Below are positions 25,362-36,253 of a stretch of DNA of 64,000 nt, piece by piece (the stretch's first letter is position 1; every line of letters starts with the position of its first letter). The stretch is from Nocardioides ochotonae (GTDB lineage: Bacteria; Actinomycetota; Actinomycetes; Propionibacteriales; Nocardioidaceae), in contig NZ_CP061769.1 of assembly GCF_011420305.2 (NCBI RefSeq), positions 2,839,001-2,903,000 on the forward strand. Direction: 5' to 3'. The translations under genes and the position numbers were made by a program. The notes under the pieces are model-generated. The model saw nothing but the letters and a program-made list of their open reading frames with translations, made no database searches and was not told the DNA's origin.

Positions 25362-26612
25362 TCAGCGCACGTGGCCGTCGCCGGTGACGACGAACTTGGT
25401 CGAGGTCATCTCCACCAGGCCCATCGGGCCTCGCGCGTGCAGCTTCTGGGTGCTGATCCCGATCTCGGCGCCGAACCCGAACTCCCCGCCGTCGGTGAAC
25501 CGGGTCGAGGCGTTGACGAGCACCGCCGCGGAGTCCACCGCCGCGGTGAACCGGCGCGCCGCGCCCAGGTCCTCGGTGAGGATCGCCTCGGTGTGCCCGC
25601 TGGAGTGCCGCCGGATGTGGGCGATCGCCGCGTCCAGGTCGGGCACCACGGCCGCGGAGATGTCGAGGGAGAGGTACTCGGTGTCCCAGTCCTCCTCGGT
25701 GGCCGGCACCACACCGTCGTACGCCGCGAACGCCGCGTCCCCGTGCACGGTCACGCCCGCCTCCTGCAGCGCGGCCACCACCCGCGGCACGAAGGTGTCC
25801 GCGAGGTCGGCGTGCACCAGCAGCGACTCCGCGGCGTTGCACACGCTGGTGCGGTGGGTCTTGGCATTGAGCACGACCGCCAGCGCCTTGTCCTGGTCGG
25901 CGGCGGCGTCGACGTAGACGTGGCAGTTGCCGGTGCCGGTCTCGATGACGGGGACCGTGGAGTCCTCGACGACCGAGCGGATCAGCCCGGCCCCGCCGCG
26001 CGGGATCAGCACGTCGACGTGCCCGCGGGCGCGCATCAGCGCCTTGACGCTGTCGTGGCTGTCGCCCGGCACCAGCTGCACCACGTCGGCCTCGAGCCCC
26101 GCGGACACCACCGCGTCGCGCAGCACCGCGACGATCGCGGCGTTGCTGGAGCGCGCGCTGGAGCTGCCGCGCAGCAGCACCGCGTTGCCGGACTTCAGGC
26201 AGATGCCGGCCGCGTCGGCGGTGACGTTGGGGCGGGCCTCGTAGATCATCCCGACCACGCCGAAGGGCACCCGCACCTGACGCATCTCCAGGCCGTTGGC
26301 CAGCGTGGAGCCACGCACCACCTCCCCCACCGGGTCGGCGAGGCCGGCGACGTCGCGCAGCCCCTGCGCCATCGCCTCGAGGCGCTCGGGGGTCAGCCGC
26401 AGCCGGTCGACGATGTTGGCGGGGGTGCCGCCCGCCTCGGCGCGCTCGACGTCCTCGGCGTTGGCGGCCAGGACCTCCTCACTGCGCGCGAGCAGGCCGT
26501 CGGCCATCGCGTGCAGGGCGGCGTCCTTCTGGGCGCGGGTGGCCAGCGCGAGCCCGTGGCTGGCCTCGCGGGCGCGACGGGCAACGGCGATGACGTCCTG
26601 CTCGGTGCTCAT
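25362..26612 (-). CDS. proA: Glutamate-5-semialdehyde dehydrogenase (gamma-glutamyl phosphate reductase)
   Basis: Second step of proline synthesis, NADPH-dependent reduction of gamma-glutamyl phosphate. The 416-aa frame has [20 protein letters not shown], the catalytic cysteine in [12 protein letters not shown], and [12 protein letters not shown] at the C-terminus. Start ATG 26612 lies six bases after TAGGCT (26619-26624, minus strand), so it looks leaderless. No proB is in the window, although proB usually lies nearby. Confidence 0.97.
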   Translation of the reverse strand: MSTEQDVIAVARRAREASHGLALATRAQKDAALHAMADGLLARSEEVLAANAEDVERAEAGGTPANIVDRLRLTPERLEAMAQGLRDVAGLADPVGEVVRGSTLANGLEMRQVRVPFGVVGMIYEARPNVTADAAGICLKSGNAVLLRGSSSARSSNAAIVAVLRDAVVSAGLEADVVQLVPGDSHDSVKALMRARGHVDVLIPRGGAGLIRSVVEDSTVPVIETGTGNCHVYVDAAADQDKALAVVLNAKTHRTSVCNAAESLLVHADLADTFVPRVVAALQEAGVTVHGDAAFAAYDGVVPATEEDWDTEYLSLDISAAVVPDLDAAIAHIRRHSSGHTEAILTEDLGAARRFTAAVDSAAVLVNASTRFTDGGEFGFGAEIGISTQKLHARGPMGLVEMTSTKFVVTGDGHVR

Positions 26613-26636
26613 GGGACAAGCCTAGTGAGCGCCCGA

Positions 26637-26662
26637 CCCGGCGACACCTCGGTCTCGCCGGG
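26637..26662 (-). terminator. Hairpin between the APH-fold gene and proA
   Basis: CCCGGCGA / TCGCCGGG, 8-bp perfect stem with a 10-base loop, seven bases beyond the stop codon of the upstream minus-strand kinase gene. There is no T tract, as is usual in high-GC actinobacteria. Confidence 0.5.
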
Positions 26663-26668
26663 CCGCTG

Positions 26669-27583
26669 TCAGTCCGGTACGGCGTGCACGTCCCCGCTGG
26701 CGGCGATCGCGCGCAGCAGCCGGTCGGCGGTGCCGGCGGCCGGGTCGTCGCCGTCCTCGGTCGCGAGCTCGACCAGCGCGGCGAGGTCGGCGCAGCGGGC
26801 CAGGTCGAGCGCCTCGGCCGGGTCAGTGCCGAGGCGCCCCTGCCACGCGGCCAGCACGCCGGTCACCCAGGACGGGTCCCGGTCGAGGCGCAGCAGGCTG
26901 CCGAGGTCGGCGAAGGGATGGCCGGCGTGGGCACGCTCCCAGTCGACGACACCGGTGACGGCCAGCGTGGCGGGGTCCACCAGGACGTTGTCGGGGACCA
27001 GGTCGCCGTGCACCAGCGCAGTGCGCTCGACCGCGTCGAGGCGGTCCTGGGCGTCTCCGGCCACCCCGGCCAGGGCGTCGAGGGCGTCGCTGCTCCAGCC
27101 GCGGGCCGCCAGGCCACCGGCGTGCCGGGCGATCTGGTCCTCGAGGTCGTCCGGGCGCGGCTCGACGCGCAGCTCGCCGTCCACGAGGCGCCCACGACGC
27201 AGCTGGGGCATGCCGGACAGGGTCGCCGCGACGGTGCCGAGCGCCCGCCCGACGACCGCGAGGGCATCGGTCCGGCCCGCGGCACGGAGGTCGGCCAGGA
27301 GGAGGTCGCCGCGGACACCCGGCAGGTGCTCGGTCACCAGCATCGCCGGCATCCCGACCGCCGCGTCGGCCCGGCGCAGCTCCAGCACCCGGGGCGCCGG
27401 CACCAGCCCTCGCACGAGGCGCAGCACCGACTCCTGCACCTCCGCGGCGTGCGGGCCGTGGTGCGGTGCGGCGAAGATCCGCACCACGCTGCTGCCTCCC
27501 CCGACGCGAGCCAGGAACGTCTCCCCCGAGAACCCGCCCTCGAGGGGCTGCAGCGAGGCGCCGATCGCGTCGAAGGGGTCCAT
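26669..27583 (-). CDS. Phosphotransferase family protein (APH fold, MphB/HipA-like lobe)
   Basis: A 304-aa small-molecule kinase. Catalytic loop LVHGDLVPDNVLVD and metal-binding VVDWERAHAGHPFADLG are clear; FSGETFLARVGG is the nucleotide-binding lobe. ATG 27583 follows GAGGAT by seven bases on the minus strand. It lies between proA and the etfA terminator and is the third APH-fold gene in the window. Substrate unknown. Confidence 0.87.
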   Translation of the reverse strand: MDPFDAIGASLQPLEGGFSGETFLARVGGGSSVVRIFAAPHHGPHAAEVQESVLRLVRGLVPAPRVLELRRADAAVGMPAMLVTEHLPGVRGDLLLADLRAAGRTDALAVVGRALGTVAATLSGMPQLRRGRLVDGELRVEPRPDDLEDQIARHAGGLAARGWSSDALDALAGVAGDAQDRLDAVERTALVHGDLVPDNVLVDPATLAVTGVVDWERAHAGHPFADLGSLLRLDRDPSWVTGVLAAWQGRLGTDPAEALDLARCADLAALVELATEDGDDPAAGTADRLLRAIAASGDVHAVPD

Positions 27584-27608
27584 GGCCCGGATCCTCGCAC
27601 CCCGGACG

Positions 27609-27648
27609 CGACGAAGGCTCCCCGGCCGGAGCCGGGGAGCCTTCGTCG
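27609..27648 (-). terminator. Strong terminator after etfA
   Basis: CGACGAAGGCTCCCCGGC pairs perfectly over 18 bp with its reverse complement around the loop CGGA. It starts 24 bases past the etfA stop on the same strand. Confidence 0.85.
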
Positions 27649-27671
27649 AGACGATCGGGATGAGCCGAGGC

Positions 27672-28625
27672 TCAGCCCTTGCGCTTGTTGATCTCCTCGG
27701 TGGCAGCCGGGAGGACCGCGTGCAGGTCGCCGACGACGCCGAAGTCGACGAGCTCGAAGATCGGCGCCTCCTCGTCCTTGTTGACCGCGACGATGGTCTT
27801 CGAGGTCTGCATGCCGGCGCGGTGCTGGATCGCACCGGAGATGCCGTTGGCGACGTAGAGCTGCGGCGACACCGTCTTGCCGGTCTGGCCGACCTGGAAG
27901 GTGTGCGGCATCCAGCCGGAGTCGACGGCGGCACGCGAGGCGCCGACGGCGGCACCGAGGGCGTCGGCGAGGCCCTCGACCGGCTCGAAGTTGCCGCCGG
28001 TGCCACGACCGCCGGAGACCACGATTGCAGCCTCGGTCAGCTCGGGACGACCGGTGGCCTTGCGCGGCTGGGCGGCCACGATCTGCGCCTTCTTGGCGTC
28101 GTCGGAGATCGTCGCGGCGAACTCCTCGACGGTGCCGGCGCCGGCCGCCTCGACCGGGCTGGTCGAGTTGGGCTTGACCGTGATGATCGGGGTGCCCTGG
28201 GTGACCTTGGCGGTGACGGTGAAGTTGCCGGCGAACACGCTCTGCGTGGTCACCGGGCCCTCCTGCACGTCGACGGCGTCGGTGATCAGGCCGGACTTGG
28301 TCTTGATCGCGAGACGGGCCGCGATCTCCTTGCCCTCGTAGCCGGAGACGATGAGGACCGCGGCGGGCGAGGTCTTCTCGACCAGCTGCTGCAGGACCTC
28401 GGCCTTGGGGGCCACCAGGTAGCCCTTCACCTGCGCGTCGTCGACGACGTAGACCTTGTCGGCACCGAACGCGGCCAGCTTCTCCGCGGCGGCGGAGGCC
28501 TGGGCGGCGGCGCCGATGAAGACGGCCGAGGGCTCGCCGAGACGCTTGGCCAGGGCCAGCAGCTCGAGGGTGGGCTTGCGGATCGCTCCGTCGACGTGGT
28601 CGACGAGAACCAGAACTTCAGACAT
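27672..28625 (-). CDS. etfA: Electron transfer flavoprotein subunit alpha
   Basis: FAD-carrying subunit that takes electrons from acyl-CoA dehydrogenases, 317 aa. The C-terminal FAD-binding half is intact: [49 protein letters not shown] and IQHRAGM. It lies 36 bp downstream of etfB on the same strand. The pair is constitutively placed in fatty acid oxidation. Confidence 0.96.
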   Translation of the reverse strand: MSEVLVLVDHVDGAIRKPTLELLALAKRLGEPSAVFIGAAAQASAAAEKLAAFGADKVYVVDDAQVKGYLVAPKAEVLQQLVEKTSPAAVLIVSGYEGKEIAARLAIKTKSGLITDAVDVQEGPVTTQSVFAGNFTVTAKVTQGTPIITVKPNSTSPVEAAGAGTVEEFAATISDDAKKAQIVAAQPRKATGRPELTEAAIVVSGGRGTGGNFEPVEGLADALGAAVGASRAAVDSGWMPHTFQVGQTGKTVSPQLYVANGISGAIQHRAGMQTSKTIVAVNKDEEAPIFELVDFGVVGDLHAVLPAATEEINKRKG

Positions 28626-28661
28626 CAGTGACTCGCTCCTCTACGCACTCTGAGCCGGGGC

Positions 28662-29450
28662 TCAGATGAACTTCTTCGACGCGAGGAAGTCGGTCAGCGC
28701 GGTGGCGCCCGAGCCGTCCTCGTCCTTGACGATCTCACCGGCGGTGCGCGGCGGACGGGCAGCGGTCTCAAGGACCTCCGTCCACGCGGCGCCCAGGCCG
28801 ACCTCGGCAGCGTCGACACCCAGGTCGGCGAGCGACCAGGTCTCGAGCGGCTTCTTCTTGGCGGCCATGATGCCCTTGAACGACGGGTAGCGGGCCTCGC
28901 CGGACTGGTCGGTCACCGAGAGGACCAGCGGCATGGTGCCGCCGATGACCTCGGTCGCCGTGTCGCCGTCGCGCTTGACGCGCACCTGGTCGCCCTGGGT
29001 CTCGATGACCGAGGCGAAGGTGACCTGGGGCAGGTTGAGCCGCTCGGCCAGCATCGCCGGGACGACGCTCATGGAGGCGTCGGTCGAGGCCATGCCGCAG
29101 ACGACGAGGTCGACGGGGCCGGCCTTCTCGACGGCCTTGGCGAGCACCAGCGAGGTGGCGATCGCGTCGGATCCGGCGATGGCGTCGTCGAGGACGTGGA
29201 TGGCCTTGTCAGCACCCATCTGGAGCGCCTTGCGGACAGCGTCCACGGCCTTCTCCGGACCGACGCACAGCGCGGTCACCTCGGTGTCGTCGCCGGCCTT
29301 CTCCTTGATCTGGAGGGCCTGCTCGACGGCGTACTCGTCGAGCTCCGACAGCAGGCCGTCGACGCCGACGCGGTCGACGGTGTTGTCCGACTCGAACTGC
29401 CGGTCGGCAGTGGCGTCGGGCACGTACTTCACACAGACAAGAATGTTCAT
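28662..29450 (-). CDS. etfB: Electron transfer flavoprotein subunit beta
   Basis: The AMP-binding partner of EtfA, 262 aa. It opens MNILVCVKYVPDATADRQF and contains CVGPEKAVDAVRKALQMGADKAIH and VVCGMASTDASMSVVPAMLAERL, the recognition-loop region. AGGAGGGG lies about 18 bases upstream of the ATG, a little distant. Upstream, 29451-29720 is a 270-base gap holding only a hairpin and no plausible gene. Confidence 0.96.
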   Translation of the reverse strand: MNILVCVKYVPDATADRQFESDNTVDRVGVDGLLSELDEYAVEQALQIKEKAGDDTEVTALCVGPEKAVDAVRKALQMGADKAIHVLDDAIAGSDAIATSLVLAKAVEKAGPVDLVVCGMASTDASMSVVPAMLAERLNLPQVTFASVIETQGDQVRVKRDGDTATEVIGGTMPLVLSVTDQSGEARYPSFKGIMAAKKKPLETWSLADLGVDAAEVGLGAAWTEVLETAARPPRTAGEIVKDEDGSGATALTDFLASKKFI

Positions 29451-29635
29451 GGCGATGGCCGGGACGGCCCCTCCTGTGGACTCGGATGTGAACGCGAGGC
29501 TACCGACAGAAGCGGTGCGTCGACACAGATGACCGCGTCGGCAATCTCACAGTCCCTCACAGTGCCAGTGGCACGGTCGATCCGCCGCATCGGTCCCGTA
29601 CCGCGGACGACCGCTGCCCCGGGCTCAGGCGTGCA

Positions 29636-29671
29636 GATCGGCCCCGGCGTGCAGATTCGCCGGGGCCGATC
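29636..29671 (-). terminator. Terminator after the secreted repeat protein, with CGTGCAG repeats
   Basis: GATCGGCCCCGGCG pairs perfectly with CGCCGGGGCCGATC around an 8-base loop, about 50 bases past the stop of the secreted protein. The heptamer CGTGCAG flanks and interrupts it three times (about 29630, 29648, 29672). Confidence 0.72.
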
Positions 29672-29720
29672 CGTGCAGCTGGTGGTGCGGTGCCGACCTG
29701 GGATCAGGCCGGCCCTTTGG

Positions 29721-31085
29721 TCACTTGATCTTGACGGTGACCGTCTTGCTCGACGCCTTGAAGTTCTTGTTGCCGGCGTACTTCACCGTGAGCTTGTAGT
29801 TGCCCTTGGCGATCTTCTTGAACACGGCCTTGGCCGAGCCCTTCTTGATGTTCACGGTGGCCTTGCCGACCTGCTTCTTGCCCTTCTTCAGCACCAGGGT
29901 CGCCTTGCCGGCGGGCTTGGCCTTGGCCGAGGTGACGGTGACCGTCGCCGTGAGCTTCTTGGCCTTCTTGGCGTACGCCGTCTTGACGGCGGTCTTGGTC
30001 GCGGCCGCGGCGACGACGGGCGCCTTGGCGACGTTGATCTCACCCAGGGTGGCGGCGTCGCCGACCAGGGTGCAGGCGAGCTCCGCGGCGGAGTACTCAC
30101 CACCGGTGAAGCGGTTCGACGCCTCGACGGTCAGCGCGATGTCCGCGGGAACGACCGTCTTGACGCCGGCAGCGGAGGTGTCGAGGGCGAGGGAGCCGCT
30201 CGCGTTCCAGACCATCGGGTCACCCGCAGCAGGAACCGGGGTGTCGGCGAAGGCCAGGCCGATCGAGCCAGCGCTGGTGGACGCCTGCGCCGCGCCGTTG
30301 CGGAAAGTCATCGCGATGCGGCCGGCCATGGCCGTCCACTCCTCGCCCCACACCAGGGTCGAGGTGACCGGGACGGTGGCCTTCTTGCCCTGGGTGGCCT
30401 TCACCGAGGTGTCGAGCACGGTGTAGAAGGTGGCACGGAAGGCGCCGAACGAGCTGTACTCGCAGTCGTAGGCGTTCGCCACGCCGGCGGGGACCTCGGG
30501 ACTCGGGGCGTCGCCGACCGTGACGGTGCCGACCTTCTGGTCCTGGCCCGCGTCAGCGGTGCACGGGACATTGACCGGAGCGGTCGCCATACCCACGGTG
30601 GCCGTCAGGGCGGCGCTCACCGCGCCGACCTCGATGGGGGCGTCACCCGCGGTGGCCGGCGCGATCAGCTCGGAGCTCGTGGTGCCGGTGAAGACCAGCG
30701 GCGCGGAGGCGGGAGTCCAGTCCGCGACCGGGATGGTGACGGTCTTCGACTCGCCGGCGACGAGCACCGCGACGTCGATGGTGCCGCTCAGACGGCTCAC
30801 CGGACCCATGGCGGTGGTGCCCATGTCCAGCGTGGCCGAGATCTGCGAGGTGAACGCAGCACCCGGAGCCACGGCCTCGGTCGGCGTGCCGACCTCGATG
30901 CTGAGCGTCGAGTCCAGGGTCTGGGGCGCGCCGAAGCCGCCCATGACACAGCTGTAGCCAAGGTCGGTCGGGGCCGCGTGTGCGGCGCTGAGCCCGGCCA
31001 TGGCCGGGACGAAGCTGAGTGCGCCGGCAGCGAGCGTGCCGGTGGCGACCGCCGCGGCGCGGCGGCGGAACGAGGTGGTGGTCAT
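29721..31085 (-). CDS. Secreted two-repeat protein with C-terminal Ig-like domain
   Basis: A 454-aa exported protein. A signal peptide (about 1-38) ends in LSAAHA before APTD. Two similar modules follow, each opening with a Tyr-x-Cys (LGYSCVMGGFGAPQTLDS and AYDCEYSSFGAFRATFYT) and closing near a second Cys (VPCTADAG and AACTLVGD), resembling the DUF6801-type modules of actinobacterial secreted proteins. The last 90 residues are an Ig-like repeat rich in Lys (KKAKKLTATVTV ... YAGNKNFKASSKTVTV). The start has GGGAGAAAC upstream. Likely cell-surface or envelope protein; role unknown. Confidence 0.82.
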   Translation of the reverse strand: MTTTSFRRRAAAVATGTLAAGALSFVPAMAGLSAAHAAPTDLGYSCVMGGFGAPQTLDSTLSIEVGTPTEAVAPGAAFTSQISATLDMGTTAMGPVSRLSGTIDVAVLVAGESKTVTIPVADWTPASAPLVFTGTTSSELIAPATAGDAPIEVGAVSAALTATVGMATAPVNVPCTADAGQDQKVGTVTVGDAPSPEVPAGVANAYDCEYSSFGAFRATFYTVLDTSVKATQGKKATVPVTSTLVWGEEWTAMAGRIAMTFRNGAAQASTSAGSIGLAFADTPVPAAGDPMVWNASGSLALDTSAAGVKTVVPADIALTVEASNRFTGGEYSAAELACTLVGDAATLGEINVAKAPVVAAAATKTAVKTAYAKKAKKLTATVTVTSAKAKPAGKATLVLKKGKKQVGKATVNIKKGSAKAVFKKIAKGNYKLTVKYAGNKNFKASSKTVTVKIK

Positions 31086-31204
31086 GTTTCTCCCTCTCCG
31101 TGGCCGCCCGTGCAGCGACCTGCGGGACCGCGACTCCTCCACGAAGTCACGGCGCGACCGGGACATCGGTCGTGAGGCAGAACCTAGGACCCAACCTGAG
31201 AAAA

Positions 31205-31242
31205 TATAGGGTTTCGGATATATCATCTCACATCGTGAGTGA
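31205..31242 (-). promoter_or_regulatory. AT-rich promoter region of the secreted repeat protein
   Basis: On the minus strand, GATATATCCGAAACCCTATATTTTC is a strikingly AT-rich island in very GC-rich DNA, with TATATT as a plausible -10 about 120 bp before the start codon. The adjacent CTCAC-ATC-GTGAG is a short palindrome that could be an operator. Evidence is base composition and hexamer resemblance only. Confidence 0.45.
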
Positions 31243-31275
31243 TCTGTAACACGTCGGAAACGTGCGCCGGTGGCC

Positions 31276-31605
31276 TCAGGGGCGGATGATCCGCTCCAGC
31301 ACCCGCCCGATCACCAGCCAGCTGACGGCGGCCAGGCCCCAGTTCAGCAGCGCGTCCTTGGTGTCGCTGTCGAACTGCATGACGCCGTCGTCGCGGGAGA
31401 AGACGCCGAGGTCGACGACGTCGGCCAGCTGGAGGACGAAGCGGACCAGCTCGTTGGACTCGTTGGTCGCGTCGATCGCCACCAGCAGCGCCCCCAGGGC
31501 CAGCACGAGCGCGAGGAGCGCGCAGATCGTCCAGACGACCTGCGCGAGGGCCCGCCGCGCCCGTGCCGTGCCGTTGACGGTGGTGGTGCTGCTCTGACGT
31601 GCCAC
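31276..31605 (-). CDS. Small two-helix membrane protein
   Basis: A 109-aa protein with helices at about 22-42 (VVWTICALLALVLALGALLV) and 88-104 (NWGLAAVSWLVIGRVLERII). GTG 31605 is supported by GGAGGAA six bases upstream; longer frames run over the neighbouring hydratase. A polar segment between the helices (DLGVFSRDDGVMQFDSDT) probably faces outward. The gene stands alone with an AT-rich patch beyond its end. Not recognised. Confidence 0.72.
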   Translation of the reverse strand: MARQSSTTTVNGTARARRALAQVVWTICALLALVLALGALLVAIDATNESNELVRFVLQLADVVDLGVFSRDDGVMQFDSDTKDALLNWGLAAVSWLVIGRVLERIIRP

Positions 31606-31673
31606 GTGGGTTCCTCCGGGGTGCTGGGGCCAGACCGGCAGAGGATCGCACACCCCGCGTGCACGACCATCGC

Positions 31674-32453
31674 TCAGCGACCGACGAAGCCCGCCTTGCC
31701 AGGTCCGTTGTCGATGAACGAGCGCATGCCGATCGTGCGGTCCTCGGTGGCGAACAGCGCCGCGAACTGCTGGCGCTCGATCTCCAGGCCGGTGCCGAGG
31801 TCGACCTCGAGGCCGCGGTCGATGGCCTCCTTCGCCGCCCGGATCGCGTACGTCGCGCCGCCGACGAACTGCCGCGCCCAGGCCACGGCCTCCGCGTACA
31901 CGTCGGCCGCCGGCACGACCCGGTCGACCAGGCCGATCGCGAGCGCCTCGTCGGCCTTGACGAAGCGGCCGGTGAACACGATGTCCTTGGCCTTGGCCGG
32001 GCCGACCAGGCGGGTCAGGCGCTGGGTGCCGCCGGCTCCCGGGATGATGCCGAGGAGGATCTCCGGCTGGCCGAGCACCGCGTTGTCGGCGGCGAAGCGG
32101 ACGTCGGCGCACAGCGCGAGCTCGCAGCCACCACCGAGGGCGTAGCCGGTGACCGCCGCGACCACCGGCTTCGGGATCGCCGCGACCGCGGTGAAGCAGG
32201 CCTGGAGTTCCCCGGAGCGGCGGACCATGTCGGTGTAGGACATGTCGACCATCTCCTTGACGTCGGCGCCGGCCGCGAAGACCCGCTCCCCGCCGTACAC
32301 GACGACGGCCTTGACGTCCTCGCGCCGGCTCGCCTCCTGGGCCGCAGCGCGGATCTCCTCCTGCATCTGCGCGTCCAGCGCGTTCATCTTCGGTCGGTCG
32401 AGCCGGATCGTCCCGACGCCGTCCTCGACCTCCAGCCGCACGTACTCCGCCAT
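31674..32453 (-). CDS. Enoyl-CoA hydratase
   Basis: Crotonase-fold enzyme hydrating 2-enoyl-CoA, 259 aa from ATG 32453 (GTG 32456 would add one residue). The oxyanion-hole block is VFAAGADVKEM and TGYALGGGCELALCADVRFAADNAVLGQPE carries the catalytic glutamates, both retained, as in true hydratases rather than isomerases. EchA8-like. It is divergent from glgX and probably unrelated functionally. Confidence 0.93.
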   Translation of the reverse strand: MAEYVRLEVEDGVGTIRLDRPKMNALDAQMQEEIRAAAQEASRREDVKAVVVYGGERVFAAGADVKEMVDMSYTDMVRRSGELQACFTAVAAIPKPVVAAVTGYALGGGCELALCADVRFAADNAVLGQPEILLGIIPGAGGTQRLTRLVGPAKAKDIVFTGRFVKADEALAIGLVDRVVPAADVYAEAVAWARQFVGGATYAIRAAKEAIDRGLEVDLGTGLEIERQQFAALFATEDRTIGMRSFIDNGPGKAGFVGR

Positions 32454-32568
32454 CACACGTCTCGTCTCTCTCGGGCCCGGTTCCGGACGAGCTGGCGTGC
32501 GGAGCGGGCTAGGTCACGGGTCTGCATCATGCGCCCCGCATTGTGCACGGCGCTGCGAGACTGGCGAG

Positions 32569-34728
<2,160 letters not shown>

Positions 34729-34738
34729 GCATCCGCCT

Positions 34739-34758
34739 CCGGGCGGGAGCCCTCCCGG
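34739..34758 (+). terminator. Weak hairpin after glgX
   Basis: CCGGG-C-GGG-AG-CCC-T-CCCGG, a stem with one mismatch, 10 bases after the glgX stop. No T tract. Confidence 0.45.
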
Positions 34759-34778
34759 GCGAAAGGCGTCCCGGATGT

Positions 34779-34804
34779 GGGACGCGCGCGGCTCGGGCTG
34801 CGTC
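34779..34804 (+). promoter_or_regulatory. Candidate ECF-type autoregulatory promoter of the sigma factor
   Basis: GGGAC (34779-34783), 17 bp, CGTC (34801-34804), about 32 bp before the sigma-factor ATG. GGRAC and CGTC-type -10 boxes are common in ECF promoters. Its 5' half overlaps a second hairpin, GCGTCCC/GGGACGC (34766-34785). Confidence 0.4.
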
Positions 34805-34835
34805 GAGAAGGACGTAGACCACCCCGAGGAGGGAC

Positions 34836-35357
34836 ATGAGTACCCAGGCGCGGGCGGCCCAGGAGGCCGCTTTCACCGAGTTCGCGCAGGCGCGGATGCC
34901 ACATCTGTACCGGTCCGCGTGGCTGCTGTGCGGCGACCGCCACCGGGCGGAGGACCTCGTGCAGGAGACGCTGGCGCGGGTGTACAGCCGGTGGGGGCCG
35001 GCGATCGCCAACCCCGCGGCGTACGCCCAGACCACGCTGACCCGCACCTGGATCAGCCAGCAGCGACGCCGCAGCACCCACGAACGGCCGGTGGAGCGGT
35101 TCCCCGACGCACCGGCACCGTCCGCACCGGACGAGCTGCGGCTCACCCTGCTCACGGCACTCGCCGGGCTCGAGCCCCTCGACCGGGCGGTCGTGGTCCT
35201 GCGCCACCTCGACGACCTCTCGACCGAGGAGGTGGCGCACCTGCTCGGCCTCAGCAACGGAGCCGTCCGCAAGCGCCTGATGCGGGCCCTGCAGCGCCTG
35301 CGCGACCACCTCGACGTCCCGTTCACCGATCTCGTGCCCGAAGGAGTCCCCTCATGA
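34836..35357 (+). CDS. SigE-family (ECF-like) RNA polymerase sigma-70 factor
   Basis: A 173-aa alternative sigma factor with region 2 (HLYRSAWLLCGDRHRAEDLVQETLARVY) and region 4 (LDDLSTEEVAHLLGLSNGAVRKRLMRALQRL) separated by a short linker. It matches the SigE family common in actinobacteria. GAGGAGG lies just upstream. Its stop overlaps the start of the next gene (ATGA), the usual coupling of sigma factor and membrane partner. It interrupts the glucan genes but need not control them. Confidence 0.92.
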   Translation: MSTQARAAQEAAFTEFAQARMPHLYRSAWLLCGDRHRAEDLVQETLARVYSRWGPAIANPAAYAQTTLTRTWISQQRRRSTHERPVERFPDAPAPSAPDELRLTLLTALAGLEPLDRAVVVLRHLDDLSTEEVAHLLGLSNGAVRKRLMRALQRLRDHLDVPFTDLVPEGVPS

Positions 35358-36235
35358 CCGACCAGACGCTGGCCGACCTGCTCCGCCACGCCCCCGACGA
35401 CCTCGACCCGACCACGGCAGACCGGATCCTCGGTGCTGCCATGACCAGCGGCACCCGGCGCCGCCGCGGGCGGCACCTGGCCATCGCCGGTGCCGCCCTC
35501 TCGAGCGCCGCCGTGCTGGCGCTCGCCGTCTCGGCGTCCGGGGTGGTGGGCGGCTCGGACCCGAGGAGCCCCGCCGTGGCCGGCGCGCCCGATCCGTCCC
35601 CGGCGGTCACGAGCGAGCCCGCCGCCACTCCCGACCCCGGGGACGCCGACACCCGGGGCCCGGTGATCGCGACCGACCGGGCGATCGCCGACGACGCCGC
35701 GCTCCGCGCCGGCCTCACCGACCTGCTGGCCGGCGCCGGGGAGCTGAGCGGCCTCTCGGTCGCCGCCCACGAGACCTCGGACCCCTCGACCATCGGCGCG
35801 CCGCTGGAGGGTCGCCGCGTGGGCTTCCTGCTCGACGGCGGCGCGGCCTCCGTGGTGGTGCAGCGCTGGGACGGGATCGCCGCCGTCGGCAGCACCCTCG
35901 CGCTCGGCGACCCCAAGGGCCCCGCGGGCGAGAAGGTCGCCACCACCGCGGCCGAGGCGTGCGCCGGCGCCTACCAGACCTACCCGGCCATCGAGTGCCG
36001 CGAGGCGCCCGCGGGCTGGTACTCCGTGGCCCGCCCCAGCCAGGGCGACGCCATGCCGGACAGCTTCCAGGAGCTCACGGTCGCCCTCTACACCCCGGAC
36101 GGGTACGTCGTGCGGGTCGACTCCTTCAACACCCCGGGCGAGAAGGTCGGCCCGGTGGTCGCCGAGCAGCCGGTGCTCACCGAGGCGGAGTCCCTGGCGC
36201 TCGCCTCCTCGCAGCGCTGGTTCGTCGCCCGCTGA
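35354..36235 (+). CDS. Membrane-anchored protein coupled to the sigma factor (putative anti-sigma)
   Basis: A 293-aa protein whose ATG overlaps the sigma TGA. Residues 1-33 are a cytoplasmic acidic segment (LADLLRHAPDDLDPTTADRI), a helix follows (about 38-58), then a Pro/Asp-rich linker and an extracellular domain with two cysteines (AACAGAY and ECREAP). AAGGAG lies before the start. The position and topology suggest an anti-sigma factor, but no zinc-binding or ASD motif is visible, so the role is inferred from coupling only. Its stop is 18 bp from convergent glgP. Confidence 0.72.
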   Translation: MTDQTLADLLRHAPDDLDPTTADRILGAAMTSGTRRRRGRHLAIAGAALSSAAVLALAVSASGVVGGSDPRSPAVAGAPDPSPAVTSEPAATPDPGDADTRGPVIATDRAIADDAALRAGLTDLLAGAGELSGLSVAAHETSDPSTIGAPLEGRRVGFLLDGGAASVVVQRWDGIAAVGSTLALGDPKGPAGEKVATTAAEACAGAYQTYPAIECREAPAGWYSVARPSQGDAMPDSFQELTVALYTPDGYVVRVDSFNTPGEKVGPVVAEQPVLTEAESLALASSQRWFVAR

Positions 36236-36253
36236 GCGCGGCCCCGACCGGGC

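Noticed and set aside
24570-28631. Very long plus-strand reading frame (about 1350 codons) across nadD, proA and etfA
   Set aside because: It is antisense to well-supported genes, has no recognisable domain and shows the composition of a high-GC shadow frame.
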